Source of the DNA: Paracoccaceae bacterium
GTDB taxonomy: Bacteria > Pseudomonadota > Alphaproteobacteria > Rhodobacterales > Rhodobacteraceae
Assembly (NCBI GenBank): GCA_020637675.1
Contig: JACKKD010000003.1
Location: forward strand, 558,001-622,000
Direction of reading: 5' to 3'
Length of the DNA stretch: 64,000 bases
Shown here in pieces: positions 27,360 through 36,849 of this stretch. A program made the position numbers and the translations under genes. The number at the start of each line of letters is the position of its first letter. Positions within the stretch are counted from its first letter, which is position 1. The notes under the pieces are model-generated. The model ran no database searches. It had not been told where the DNA came from and saw only the letters and a list, made by a program, of their open reading frames with translations.

Positions 27360-28062
27360 GAGCGAGACCATACTGAGCCTGGAGGACGCGCGGCTCGTGC
27401 TCGAGGGCAACGCCGGCCGCATCGAAATCCTGAAAGGCATCAGCCTTGACGTGTCGCGGGGCGAAAGCCTCGGGCTCGTCGGTCCGTCGGGGTCGGGCAA
27501 GTCGTCGCTCCTCATGCTCATGGGCGGGCTCGAACGCGCGACATCGGGCCGGATCACGGCGCTTGGCCATGACCTGACGGCGCTCGACGAAGACGCGCTC
27601 GCACGGTTCCGCAGGGGCAATATGGGCATCGTGTTCCAGTCCTTCCACCTGATTCCGACGATGACGGCGGTCGAGAATGTCGCGATCCCGCTGGAGCTTG
27701 CGGGGGTGGCGGACGCTTTCGGCCGCGCGGCGGCGGAGCTTGAGGCGATGGGGCTCGGCGCGCGGATGGACCATTATCCGGCGCAGCTTTCGGGCGGCGA
27801 GCAGCAGCGCGTGGCGCTGGCTCGCGCTGCGGCGCCGCGGCCGGCCATCTTTCTCGCCGACGAGCCGACGGGCAACCTCGATGCCGCCACTGGCGAGGCG
27901 ATCATGGAGCTTCTCTTCGGCTTGCGGGACCGGCACGGGGCGACGCTGATCCTCGTCACCCACGCGCCGGAGCTTGCGGCGCGTTGCGACCGGGTGGTGC
28001 GGCTTGCCGACGGCCGGATCGCGGGCGAGGACCGAGCCCGGCGCGTCAAGGTCGCCGAATGA
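27358..28062 (+). CDS. ybbA: ABC transporter ATP-binding protein (YbbA-like)
   Basis: 234 residues. Walker [10 protein letters not shown] is at 42-50, signature [14 protein letters not shown], Walker B IFLADEPTGNLD, and the H-loop VTHAPELA. It belongs to the LolD/MacB-type ATPase group that partners FtsX-like permeases. The stop overlaps the ybbP start (ATGA). Divergent from tesA, as in enterobacteria. The transported substrate is not known; export or lipid/lipoprotein handling in the envelope is inferred from the family. Confidence 0.93.
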   Translation: MSETILSLEDARLVLEGNAGRIEILKGISLDVSRGESLGLVGPSGSGKSSLLMLMGGLERATSGRITALGHDLTALDEDALARFRRGNMGIVFQSFHLIPTMTAVENVAIPLELAGVADAFGRAAAELEAMGLGARMDHYPAQLSGGEQQRVALARAAAPRPAIFLADEPTGNLDAATGEAIMELLFGLRDRHGATLILVTHAPELAARCDRVVRLADGRIAGEDRARRVKVAE

Positions 28063-30587
28063 CACTTCCGATCGCGGTCAGGATTGCCCGGCGCGAGCTC
28101 CGGGGCGGCACGCGGGGATTCATCGTCTTCCTCCTCTGCCTCATGCTTGGCGTCGCCGCGATTGCTGCGGTCGGAACGGTGCGCTCCTCGATCGAGACGG
28201 CGATCCGCGATCAGGGCGCGGTGCTTCTGGGCGGCGACGCCGAGATGTCCTTCACCTACCGCTTTGCCACACCCGAGGAGCGCGGCTTCATGGATGCGCG
28301 GGCCGCGAAGGTGTCGGAGATCGTCGAATTCCGCTCCATGGCGGTCGTGGGCGAGGGGGAGGCTGCCGAGCGTGCGCTCACGCAGGTGAAGGCGGTCGAT
28401 GCCGCGTATCCCCTGACCGGTGCGATGGTGTTCGAGCCGGCGCTGGCGCCGGCCGAGGTCTTCGCCCCCCTTGAGGGCCTCCCCGGCGCGGCGATGGACC
28501 CGGTTCTCGCCGACCGCATGGGACTTGCCATCGGCGACCGCTTCCGGCTCGGCACCAAGGAGTTCCGCCTCGCCGCCCGGATCCTGCGGGAACCCGACGC
28601 GGCGGCGACCGGATTCACGGTGGGGCCGCGGACGATGGTGCGGACGGAGGACCTTGCAGGCTCGGGCCTTCTCGAGCCCGGCAGCCTCTTCGACACGAAC
28701 TACCGGCTCCTGCTGCCCGACGGCGTGGCGGTAGGCCCCGTCGGCCGCGAGGCGGTGGCCGCGTTCCGCGACAGCGGAATGCAATGGCAGGACGCGCGCT
28801 ATGGCGCCCCTGGGATGCGGCGCTTCGTGGATAGGATGGGGTCGTTCCTGATCCTCGTCGGGCTCGCGGGGCTCGCCGTCGGCGGCGTCGGCATCGGCGC
28901 GGCGGTCAGGTCGTATCTCGACGGCAAGGTGGGCACGATGGCCGCCCTGAAGGCGCTCGGTGCGACCTCGGGGACGATCTTCGCCGTCTATCTCGTCCAG
29001 GTTGCGGCGCTCGCCCTCATCGGCGTCGTCGCGGGCCTCGTCCTCGGCGCGGGCGCACCGATCCTCGCCGGGCCGCTGATCGCCGGGGCGCTGCCGATCC
29101 CGGTCGAGATCGGCCTTGCCGTGCGCCCGCTCGCCGAGGCCGCGACTTATGGCGTGCTCACCGCCGCGCTCTTCGCGCTCTGGCCGCTGGCGCGCACGCG
29201 CGAGGTGAAGGCGGCGGCGCTCTTCCGCGACCTCGGTCCGGGGCGGCGGGTCTGGCCGGGCTGGCGCCTGTCGGCGGTGCTGGCCGGAATCGCCGGCGCG
29301 CTCGTCGCGGTGGCTGTCGGGTTGTCCGGTGTTCCGGAACTGGCATTCGGCACGCTAGGCGGCATCGTCGCGGCGCTTGTCGTTCTGACACTCGCAGCAC
29401 TCGCGCTCAGGCGGTTCGCCCGGCGCATGGGCCACCGTGCGCGGGGCCGGCCGGCGCTAAGGCTCGCGCTTTCGGCCATCGGCTCGCCGAAGGAGGAGGC
29501 AACGGCCGTCATACTGTCGCTCGGCCTCGGTCTCTCGGTCCTTGCGGCCGTGGGCCAGATCGACACCAACCTTCGCGCCTCCATCGCCCGCGACCTGCCG
29601 GAGGTCGCGCCGTCCTACTTCTTCGTCGACATCCAGCCTGATCAGATCGAGGGCTTCCTGGCCCGGGTGAAGGGCGATCCGGCGGTCAGCCGCGTGGATA
29701 CCGCACCGATGCTCAGGGGCGTGCTGACCAGGATCAACGGCCGCGACGCGCGCGAGGTGGCGGGCGACCACTGGGTCGTCCGCGGCGACCGCGGACTGAC
29801 CTATTCCGCAACCCCGCCCGAGCGGACCCGGATCGTCGCGGGCGAATGGTGGCCCGAGGACTACGCCGGCCCGCCGCTCATGTCCTTCGCCCGCGAGGAG
29901 GCGGAGGAGATGGGGCTGAAGCTCGGCGACCGGGTCACGGTGAACGTCCTCGGCCGCGACATCGAGGCCCGGATCACCTCGTTCCGAGAGGTGGACTTCG
30001 GCACGGCGGGAATCGGCTTCGTCATGGCGATGAACCCGGCGGCCCTTCAGGGAGCGCCGCACAGCTGGATCGCCACCGTCTATGCCGCGCCTGAGGCGGA
30101 AGCCGCGATTCTGCGCGACCTCGCCACCGCCTTTCCGAACATCACCGCGATCCGGGTGAAGGACGCCATCGACCGGGTGAGCGAGGCGTTGGCCGCCATC
30201 GCGAAGGCCACCGCCATCGCGGCGGGCGTGACGCTCCTGACCGGGGTCGTCGTGCTGATCGGCGCGGCCGCGGCGGGGGAACGGGCGCGGGTCTATGAGG
30301 CGGCCGTGCTGAAGACGCTCGGCGCGACGCGGGGAGTGGTGCTCGCGAGCTTCGCGCTCCGCTCCGCGCTGATGGGGGCGGCGGCGGGGATCGTGGCCGT
30401 CGCCTTCGGCGCGGCGGCGGGCTGGGCGGTGATGACCTTCGTGATGGAGGGCACGTTCCGGTTCGAGCCGGTCTCGGCCGCGGCGATCGTCACGGGCGGC
30501 GCGCTGGCGACGCTTCTCGCCGGCCTCATCTTCGCGCTGAGGCCACTCGCCGCGCGGCCGGCGCGCGTCCTGCGGGCGCGGGACTGA
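28059..30587 (+). CDS. ybbP: FtsX-family ABC permease (YbbP-like)
   Basis: 842 residues from ATG 28059, overlapping the ybbA stop. Helix 1 (GFIVFLLCLMLGVAAIAAV) is followed by a MacB-like periplasmic domain, a three-helix FtsX block near residues 260-390, further helices, a second periplasmic domain, and a C-terminal FtsX block. This ten-helix layout fits YbbP-type permeases. With YbbA it should form an inner-membrane complex working on a periplasmic substrate. It meets the neighbouring export operon tail to tail with only 12 bases between stops. Confidence 0.92.
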   Translation: MTLPIAVRIARRELRGGTRGFIVFLLCLMLGVAAIAAVGTVRSSIETAIRDQGAVLLGGDAEMSFTYRFATPEERGFMDARAAKVSEIVEFRSMAVVGEGEAAERALTQVKAVDAAYPLTGAMVFEPALAPAEVFAPLEGLPGAAMDPVLADRMGLAIGDRFRLGTKEFRLAARILREPDAAATGFTVGPRTMVRTEDLAGSGLLEPGSLFDTNYRLLLPDGVAVGPVGREAVAAFRDSGMQWQDARYGAPGMRRFVDRMGSFLILVGLAGLAVGGVGIGAAVRSYLDGKVGTMAALKALGATSGTIFAVYLVQVAALALIGVVAGLVLGAGAPILAGPLIAGALPIPVEIGLAVRPLAEAATYGVLTAALFALWPLARTREVKAAALFRDLGPGRRVWPGWRLSAVLAGIAGALVAVAVGLSGVPELAFGTLGGIVAALVVLTLAALALRRFARRMGHRARGRPALRLALSAIGSPKEEATAVILSLGLGLSVLAAVGQIDTNLRASIARDLPEVAPSYFFVDIQPDQIEGFLARVKGDPAVSRVDTAPMLRGVLTRINGRDAREVAGDHWVVRGDRGLTYSATPPERTRIVAGEWWPEDYAGPPLMSFAREEAEEMGLKLGDRVTVNVLGRDIEARITSFREVDFGTAGIGFVMAMNPAALQGAPHSWIATVYAAPEAEAAILRDLATAFPNITAIRVKDAIDRVSEALAAIAKATAIAAGVTLLTGVVVLIGAAAAGERARVYEAAVLKTLGATRGVVLASFALRSALMGAAAGIVAVAFGAAAGWAVMTFVMEGTFRFEPVSAAAIVTGGALATLLAGLIFALRPLAARPARVLRARD

Positions 30588-30599
30588 CGGCGGAGGCGG

Positions 30600-31811
30600 T
30601 CAACCCTCCGTGCGTTCGGCGACCGGCGAGCCCTCGGCGATGGCATCGGCGGGGTGGAGGATTACCCGGTCGCCCGGCTGGAGCCCCTCGGTCACCTCCG
30701 CGGCGGTGCCGTTGCGCTGGCCGAGGACGACGGGGCTGAGCCGCGCCTTGCCGTCCACGGCCCGGAAGACCGCCCAGCCACCCTCGTGCCGGAAGAGCGC
30801 CGAGAGCGGAACCTGCATCACATCGGCGCCTTCCCATTTCACGATGCGGAGGTAGACGGCGTAGCCGTCGCCGAGGCCGGAGCGGGCCCCGGCGGGGGTG
30901 ATGATGTCGAAGACGGCGTCGACACGTTGCTCCTCGATCCCGAGCGCCGAGACCTTGGTGCGCGCGGACGGATCGAGGCTGCGCAGTTCCGCCTCGAGCG
31001 GCGGAGTGCCGCCCCAGCGCTCCACGATGGCGCGGGTGCCGGGTCTGAGCCCGACTGCATCGGAGGAGAGCAGATCGGCCACGATCTCCAGATCGTCGGT
31101 GCGGCCGACCGAGAGGAGCCGGGTGCCGGCGGCAACGGGGGTCTCGCTGACGATGTCGACGGTCAGGACCGTGCCGGTGATTGGCGCGCGGAGCGTCACG
31201 CAACAGCTGTCGCGCGCCGCGCCGCCGACCGACGGCGGCACCAGGACCGCGTTCGCGCGGGCCAGTGCGCTCGTTGCCATCTCGACGTTTGACCGCGCCG
31301 CCTCGCGCGCGGCGAGCCGGATGGCGAGAAGCTGGCTCGCGTCCTCGAGCGCGGTCTGCGAGGCGACGCCACGCTCGGCAAGGGTGCGGGCGCGGTCGTG
31401 CTGGCTGCGGGCGTAGTGGAGTTCCTCCTCCGCCTGGCGAAGCTGCGCCTCGGCCAGCGTCAGCGCGGCGCGGGCCTCGCGCACCGCGGCCTCGGCCTGA
31501 TCGCGCGACCGCGCGTCGAGAAGGGCGGGGGCGGCGGGTTCGACCACGGCGACGACGGTCTCGCCTGCAACCACCGCATCGCCCACCTCGACGGGCGCGC
31601 GCCGCGCGGTGCCGGAAATCGGCGCGGCGACCTCGAAGACGTCCTTCACGCGCGTCTCGCCCTCGGCGTTCACGGTGACAAGCATCGGCCCCCGCGCGAT
31701 CGTGGCAAGGTCCACCGGCACGGGTTCGGTGCGAAAGGCGAGCCAGGCGAGGCCGCCCGCGACGCCGGCGCCGAGAAGGCCGATGATGTAGTGGCGGGGT
31801 TGAAGGGCCAT
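30600..31811 (-). CDS. Periplasmic adaptor protein (HlyD/MacA family)
   Basis: 403 residues. A single N-terminal membrane anchor (YIIGLLGAGVAGGLAWLAF) is followed by a lipoyl-like half (APISGTARRAPVEVGDAVVAGE), a coiled-coil hairpin (about 95-180), the second lipoyl half (LRAPITGTVL), and beta-barrel and membrane-proximal domains. This is the MacA/HlyD membrane-fusion layout. The start lies three bases after the permease stop. It would connect the ABC exporter to an outer-membrane channel, which is not encoded here. Confidence 0.93.
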   Translation of the reverse strand: MALQPRHYIIGLLGAGVAGGLAWLAFRTEPVPVDLATIARGPMLVTVNAEGETRVKDVFEVAAPISGTARRAPVEVGDAVVAGETVVAVVEPAAPALLDARSRDQAEAAVREARAALTLAEAQLRQAEEELHYARSQHDRARTLAERGVASQTALEDASQLLAIRLAAREAARSNVEMATSALARANAVLVPPSVGGAARDSCCVTLRAPITGTVLTVDIVSETPVAAGTRLLSVGRTDDLEIVADLLSSDAVGLRPGTRAIVERWGGTPPLEAELRSLDPSARTKVSALGIEEQRVDAVFDIITPAGARSGLGDGYAVYLRIVKWEGADVMQVPLSALFRHEGGWAVFRAVDGKARLSPVVLGQRNGTAAEVTEGLQPGDRVILHPADAIAEGSPVAERTEG

Positions 31812-31814
31812 GGG

Positions 31815-34178
31815 TCACTCCCGGGTTTTCATGACGGCGACGAGGTCGAGCCGGTCGATGCGGCGGCGCACCACCAGCGCCGAGACAAGGGCGGTCAGAA
31901 GGACGATGAGGCTCGCGCGGGCGAAGGTCGAGGGGACGATCACGAAGGGCACCTCGTAGAGGTCGCTCTCGATTCCTTGCGTGAATGCCCAGGCGATGCC
32001 GAGTCCGGCGAGCCAGCCGAGAGGCTGCGCGAGAAGCGCCAGGACCATCACCTCCCCGACGAGGATGAACGAAACCTCGCCGCGCGAGAAGCCGAGGATC
32101 CTGAGGCTCGCCAGTTCGCGGGCGCGTTCGGATAGCTGGATGCGGGCGCCGTTGTAGGTGACCCCAACGGTGATGAGAACCGCGATCGTGATGTAGACGG
32201 TGGCGGTGATGCTGATGTTTTCGCGCAGCGTCTCGTCGAACGACCGGCGCATGTCGGAGACCATGGCCGTGCCGGCCAGCGCAGGCATCCCGTTCAGCGC
32301 GCGATGGAACTCCGACCGTGCCGCGGGGTCGAGCGTCAGGTTTGCCACCGAGACCTGCGGCGCCTGGCGGCGCAGTGCGTTCAGCGCCTCGAAGTCCATG
32401 TAGGCGGCGATGCCGATGTACTGGTCGATGGTCGCCGTGACCGGCAGGAGCGCGGTTTCGCGCCGGCCCGACAGGAACTCAACCTCGACCGTGTCGCCTG
32501 GCGCGACGCCGAGTTGCCGGGCGAGCCGCGCGGCGAGGACCACGCCGCCGGGCGGCGCGGCGACGACCCGGCCCGAACCGCCGACGATGCGCGACAGGTC
32601 CGCATCGGGCCGCCGCGCCTCCAGCGTCGTGTGCTTCTCGAGATGGCCGTTGCGCAGCACCACCGGCTCGATCAGTTGCCCCTCGATCTGCAGCGCGCCG
32701 GGAAGGCTGCGCAGGTCGTCGATCACGCGCTCGGGCCGGTTCTCTGCGAACATCAGGACCGCATCCTGACGGTTGGCCAGCCCGAAGGTGGTGTCGAGCA
32801 TCTTGTCCATGGCGTCGTCGAAAAAGCTCGCCGCGGCAAGAACGCCGACCGCCATCGAAAGCCCCAGCGCGCTCATCGCGGCGCGCACGGGCCATCGGGT
32901 GATGGAGCGCAGGATCATCATCGCCGGCTGCGACAGGCGGAGCCGCGCCATCAGCCGATCGGCGAGACCGCGGCGGAACCGCGGCGGTGCCGGGGGCTGC
33001 ATCGCCACGGCGGGCGGCAGGCGGGCCGCCGCGAGTGCGACGCGAAGCGCGCCGAAGGCTGCCGAGGCGAGGCCGAGGAGCGCCGCGACGGCATAGACCG
33101 ACCAGGAGCCGCGGAAGATCAGGTACGGGAAGTCGAAGAAGCGGGCGTAGAGCCGCGCCATGCCATGCGCGAGCCAGGCCCCCGCGCCCCAGCCCATCAG
33201 GATGCCGACGATGGCGGTGAGCGCCGCAAGCATCAGGTAGTGCTGGGCGACCTGGCGGTTGCCGTAGCCGAGCGCCTTCAGAAGCCCGATCTCGGCGCGT
33301 TCGAGCGCGACGATGCGGCCCAGAACCATGTTCACCAGGAACGCGGCCACCCCGAAGAAGATCGGCGGCATGACGATGGTCATGGTCCAGAGCTGGTCAA
33401 GTTCGGACGAGACGAAGCTGTGCGAGATCTGGCGGTCGCGGCCATGCGCCCCGTTGCCGCCGTAGGGGTCGAGAAGCGCGTCGATCCGGTCGATGACCTC
33501 GGGCTCCGACGCGCCCTTGTATAGCGCGACAGTCAGGCTGTTGAAGGCACCCGACATGTCGAAGGCCGCCGTCGCCGCGCGTTCCGGCATGAAGATGACG
33601 CCGAAGCCTTCGTTGTCGGGCATCATCGCGCCGGGGCCGAGCGTGTAGATGAACTCGGGCGTGAGGACCGTGCCGGTGATCGTCAGTTCCCGCCGCGTGC
33701 CGTTGAGATTGGCGAAGAACCGGTCGCCGAGGGTGAAGCGGTTGGCCAGGGCGAAGGGCTCGTTCACCGCGACCTCGTTCGCGGCGTCGGGATCGGGCAG
33801 CCGGCCCGACCGCAGCAGCGGCAGGTTGAGGAGCGGCTCGCCCGATGCGGGCAGCGAGATGATGCGCCCGACCGCCGTTTCCTCCCGCCCGGGAATGTCG
33901 AGCGTCACCAGCCCTTCCGTCCGTGCCTCGGCGCTGCGCACGCCTGGAATGGCAGCCACCTCGGGCAGGACGGTCAGCGGCGCACGCCGGGCCGAGGCCC
34001 AGATATCGGCAAAGCGGTTGCGTTCGTAGTAGGCATCCCGGCTGTCGCCGAGCGCCTGGTACATGACGAAGGAGGTCAGGAGCGCCGCCACCCCGCAACC
34101 GAGGACGAGCGCGATGGCCAGCGCCTGCGCCCAGAGCCGGACGAAATCGCGCAGGAGCTTGCGGTCGAGCGCGTGCAT
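31815..34178 (-). CDS. FtsX-family ABC permease
   Basis: 787 residues from ATG 34178, which overlaps the ATPase stop (TGATG). The ORF extends upstream but that part lies within the ATPase gene. An N-terminal helix (ALAIALVLGCGVAALLTSF), a MacB-like periplasmic domain, a first FtsX block near residues 275-430, then a second helix, periplasmic domain and FtsX block repeat the pattern. The tandem architecture resembles DevC/YbhR-unrelated two-domain FtsX permeases. It works with the flanking ATPase and adaptor as an exporter; the substrate is unknown. Confidence 0.92.
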   Translation of the reverse strand: MHALDRKLLRDFVRLWAQALAIALVLGCGVAALLTSFVMYQALGDSRDAYYERNRFADIWASARRAPLTVLPEVAAIPGVRSAEARTEGLVTLDIPGREETAVGRIISLPASGEPLLNLPLLRSGRLPDPDAANEVAVNEPFALANRFTLGDRFFANLNGTRRELTITGTVLTPEFIYTLGPGAMMPDNEGFGVIFMPERAATAAFDMSGAFNSLTVALYKGASEPEVIDRIDALLDPYGGNGAHGRDRQISHSFVSSELDQLWTMTIVMPPIFFGVAAFLVNMVLGRIVALERAEIGLLKALGYGNRQVAQHYLMLAALTAIVGILMGWGAGAWLAHGMARLYARFFDFPYLIFRGSWSVYAVAALLGLASAAFGALRVALAAARLPPAVAMQPPAPPRFRRGLADRLMARLRLSQPAMMILRSITRWPVRAAMSALGLSMAVGVLAAASFFDDAMDKMLDTTFGLANRQDAVLMFAENRPERVIDDLRSLPGALQIEGQLIEPVVLRNGHLEKHTTLEARRPDADLSRIVGGSGRVVAAPPGGVVLAARLARQLGVAPGDTVEVEFLSGRRETALLPVTATIDQYIGIAAYMDFEALNALRRQAPQVSVANLTLDPAARSEFHRALNGMPALAGTAMVSDMRRSFDETLRENISITATVYITIAVLITVGVTYNGARIQLSERARELASLRILGFSRGEVSFILVGEVMVLALLAQPLGWLAGLGIAWAFTQGIESDLYEVPFVIVPSTFARASLIVLLTALVSALVVRRRIDRLDLVAVMKTRE

Positions 34179-34885
34179 CACCATTCGATCTCCGAGGGCT
34201 CGATGCGCGTCTCGTTCACCTCGGCGCTGAGAAGCCGGCCGTCCTGGAAGCGGATCACGCGGTGCGCCATCTTTCGGATCGCGACGTTGTGGGTGATGAC
34301 GACCGTCGCGGTCCCCAGTTCGTCGTTCACACGCTTCAGCGCCTGCAGCACCTGCACCCCGGTCTGGCTGTCGAGCGCACCGGTGGGTTCGTCGCACAAT
34401 AGCACGTCGGGCCGCTTGGCGATGGCGCGGGCGATCGCCACGCGCTGCTGCTCGCCGCCGGAAAGCTCGGCCGGGAAATGGTCGAGCCGGGGCGCGAGCC
34501 CCACCATCCCCAGGGCCTCGGCCGGGCTCATCGGGTTGTGCGACACGTCCGTGACAAGCTGCACGTTCTCGCGCGCGGTCAGCGAGGCGACGAGGTTGTA
34601 GAACTGGAAGACGAAACCCACATGGTCGCGCCGGTAGGCCGTCAGCGCCCTGTCGCCGAGCCCCGTCAGCTCCTGGTCGCGGAACCAGACATGGCCGCTC
34701 GTCGCCGTATCGAGGCCCCCGAGGATGTTGAGAAGCGTGGACTTCCCCGAACCCGAGGGGCCGAGGAGCACGGTGAACTCGCCCTCGTAAAGCTCGAGGT
34801 CCACACCGTCGAGTGCGCGGACCTGAATCTGGCCGGTGTCGTAGACCTTGGTCAGGCCGGTGGCGCGGAAGACGGGAACGGGCAT
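34178..34885 (-). CDS. ABC transporter ATP-binding protein (MacB/LolD type)
   Basis: 235 residues, first gene of a three-gene minus-strand export operon. Walker [10 protein letters not shown] (42-50), Q-loop FVFQFYNL, signature [15 protein letters not shown], Walker [12 protein letters not shown] and H-loop VITHNVAI are intact. It is the nucleotide-binding partner of the downstream FtsX permease. It is related to, but distinct from, the YbbA protein encoded at 27358-28062, so the two exporters are not simple duplicates. Confidence 0.94.
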   Translation of the reverse strand: MPVPVFRATGLTKVYDTGQIQVRALDGVDLELYEGEFTVLLGPSGSGKSTLLNILGGLDTATSGHVWFRDQELTGLGDRALTAYRRDHVGFVFQFYNLVASLTARENVQLVTDVSHNPMSPAEALGMVGLAPRLDHFPAELSGGEQQRVAIARAIAKRPDVLLCDEPTGALDSQTGVQVLQALKRVNDELGTATVVITHNVAIRKMAHRVIRFQDGRLLSAEVNETRIEPSEIEW

Positions 34886-34972
34886 GCGCTATCCTTTGCC
34901 GGCCTTATCGACGGGCAGAGGGGGCGCCGTCCTTGATCCGCCTCAAACGCTGCGCTCCGGCTGCCGCCATGG

Positions 34973-34986
34973 GGCGCAATTGCGCC
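34973..34986. promoter_or_regulatory. 14-bp palindrome between divergent genes
   Basis: GGCGCAATTGCGCC is a perfect palindrome centred between the divergent export operon and the L,D-transpeptidase gene. It could be an operator for either. There is no further evidence. Confidence 0.3.
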
Positions 34987-35073
34987 TAGTCAGGGCCATA
35001 TTCATCATGAAAATGGAACCAGTCGCAGGGTGTTCCTGTTTTTGTAGCTGATTCGCACCGAAAGCCGAGTGTC

Positions 35074-35670
35074 ATGATCGACCGACGTTCCCTCCTCACC
35101 GGTGCCGCCGCCCTGGCGGTCACGGCCGCCGGCCGCCCGGCGCTCGCCATCCCCGCGGTGAAGCCGCCACCGCCCTCGGCGCCGATCCCGGGCCTCACGC
35201 TTGCGCCCGAACTCTATCCGTCGGTCGTCACCGTGCGCCGCGACCTGGAGCCGGGAACGATCCATGTGATCTCGTCGAAGTACTTCCTCTACTACATCGC
35301 CCGCAAGGGTGTGGCGATCCGCTATGGCGTTGCGGTGGGCAAGGCCGAGCTTGTCTTCCGCGGCGCGGCCGAGGTCGGCAAGAAGGTCGAATGGCCAAGC
35401 TGGAAGCCGACGCCCGAGATGATCGCGCGCAACCCCGGCGCCTATGCAAAGTATGCCGACGGGATGCCGGGCGGGCCGAAGAACCCCCTCGGCGCGCGGG
35501 CGATCTACCTCTTCCAGGATGGCCGCGACACCGCGATCCGGATCCACGGCACGATCGAACCGAACTCCATCGGCAAGTCGGTGTCGAATGGCTGCCTGCG
35601 GATGGTGAACGCACATGTCATCGACCTTTACGATCGCGTCGCGCTCGGCGCGCCGGTGATGGTCTACTGA
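35074..35670 (+). CDS. L,D-transpeptidase (YkuD domain)
   Basis: 198 residues. The N-terminus has an Arg-Arg signal (DRRSLLTGAAALAVTAAG), possibly Tat-dependent. The YkuD catalytic motif is present: His158 in IHGT and Cys174 in SNGCLRM. It would form 3-3 cross-links or attach proteins to peptidoglycan in the periplasm. The N-terminal ~30 residues after the signal are proline-rich. It stands alone between a divergent exporter operon and mnmH. Confidence 0.94.
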   Translation: MIDRRSLLTGAAALAVTAAGRPALAIPAVKPPPPSAPIPGLTLAPELYPSVVTVRRDLEPGTIHVISSKYFLYYIARKGVAIRYGVAVGKAELVFRGAAEVGKKVEWPSWKPTPEMIARNPGAYAKYADGMPGGPKNPLGARAIYLFQDGRDTAIRIHGTIEPNSIGKSVSNGCLRMVNAHVIDLYDRVALGAPVMVY

Positions 35671-35737
35671 AAGGCGCCTGCCTGGCGTCCGCCGCGGGGG
35701 GCTTCCCGTGCCCCGGCCCGGGCGCTAAGAGGGGGCC

Positions 35738-36823
35738 ATGTCGCCCACCCCCATGCTCCGCACGCTTGCGTCGCTCGCCGAGGTCGCCGCGCTCGACCAC
35801 GATGCGGTGATCGACGTGCGCTCGCCCTCGGAGTATGCCGAGGATCACCTGCCCGGCGCGATCAACCTGCCGGTGCTCGACGATGCGGAGCGCGCGCGGG
35901 TCGGCACGATCTACAAGCAGCAGTCGCCCTTCCTCGCGCGGAAGGTTGGCGCGGCGCTCGTCGCGCGCAATGCAGCCCGCCATCTCGAAGGGCCGCTCGC
36001 CGACCTCTCGGGGGCCTGGCGGCCACTGCTCTATTGCTGGCGCGGCGGCCAGCGCTCCGGCTCCTTCGCGACGATCCTCGCGCAGGTGGGCTGGCGGGTC
36101 GAGCTTGTCGACGGCGGCTACAAGTCCTGGCGGCGGCTCGTGGTCGAGATGCTTCATGACCGTCCGGTGCCGAGCCCGGTCGTCGTGCTGGACGGCAACA
36201 CCGGCTCGGCCAAGACCGAGCTTCTCGCGCTCCTCGCGGCCCGGGGGCTGCAGGTCATCGACCTCGAGGGCCTCGCCAACCACCGAGGCTCGCTCTTCGG
36301 CGCGATGCCGGGCGGGCAGCCCTCGCAGAAAGCCTTCGAGGGGCGGCTCGCGATGGCGCTCGCGACCCTCGATCCCGCCCGCCCCGTCGTGGTGGAGGCC
36401 GAAAGCTCCAAGGTCGGCGACATCGCGCTGCCGAAGCAACTCTGGGCGGCCATGGCGGCAGCCCCCCGCATTCATGTCGCGGCCCCGGCTGAGGCCCGCG
36501 CCGCCTATCTCGCCCGCGCCTATGCCGACCTGGCCGGGGACCGTGCGCGCCTCGCCGCAGTGATCGAGAGCCTGCGCCCGCTGCACCTGGCCGAGGTGGT
36601 CGACACCTGGCTGGCTCTCGCCGCCGAGGGTGCTTTCGCGCCGCTCGCGGCCGGCCTCATGGCGCATCACTACGACCCGCGCTACGAAAAGCACCGGGCA
36701 CGCTTCGCCGACGGCCGCGAGCGCGTGGTCGAGGCGCCAAGCCTCGCGCCCGAGGCGCTCGCCCCGCTCGCTGACAGGATCGCACTGACGGTTGGCGCGC
36801 TTGCCTCGGCGACCCGGCGCTGA
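35738..36823 (+). CDS. mnmH: tRNA 2-selenouridine synthase
   Basis: 361 residues. The N-terminal rhodanese domain carries the catalytic Cys100 (LLYCWRGGQRS), and the C-terminal half has a P-loop GNTGSAKT (153-160). The enzyme replaces sulfur with selenium at the wobble uridine of tRNAs, through a geranylated intermediate, using selenophosphate. It is convergent with the fused selD, separated by 26 bases, which fits their joint role in selenouridine formation. Confidence 0.95.
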   Translation: MSPTPMLRTLASLAEVAALDHDAVIDVRSPSEYAEDHLPGAINLPVLDDAERARVGTIYKQQSPFLARKVGAALVARNAARHLEGPLADLSGAWRPLLYCWRGGQRSGSFATILAQVGWRVELVDGGYKSWRRLVVEMLHDRPVPSPVVVLDGNTGSAKTELLALLAARGLQVIDLEGLANHRGSLFGAMPGGQPSQKAFEGRLAMALATLDPARPVVVEAESSKVGDIALPKQLWAAMAAAPRIHVAAPAEARAAYLARAYADLAGDRARLAAVIESLRPLHLAEVVDTWLALAAEGAFAPLAAGLMAHHYDPRYEKHRARFADGRERVVEAPSLAPEALAPLADRIALTVGALASATRR

Positions 36824-36849
36824 ACCCGCGCCCGCAGGCCGCCGCCGGC

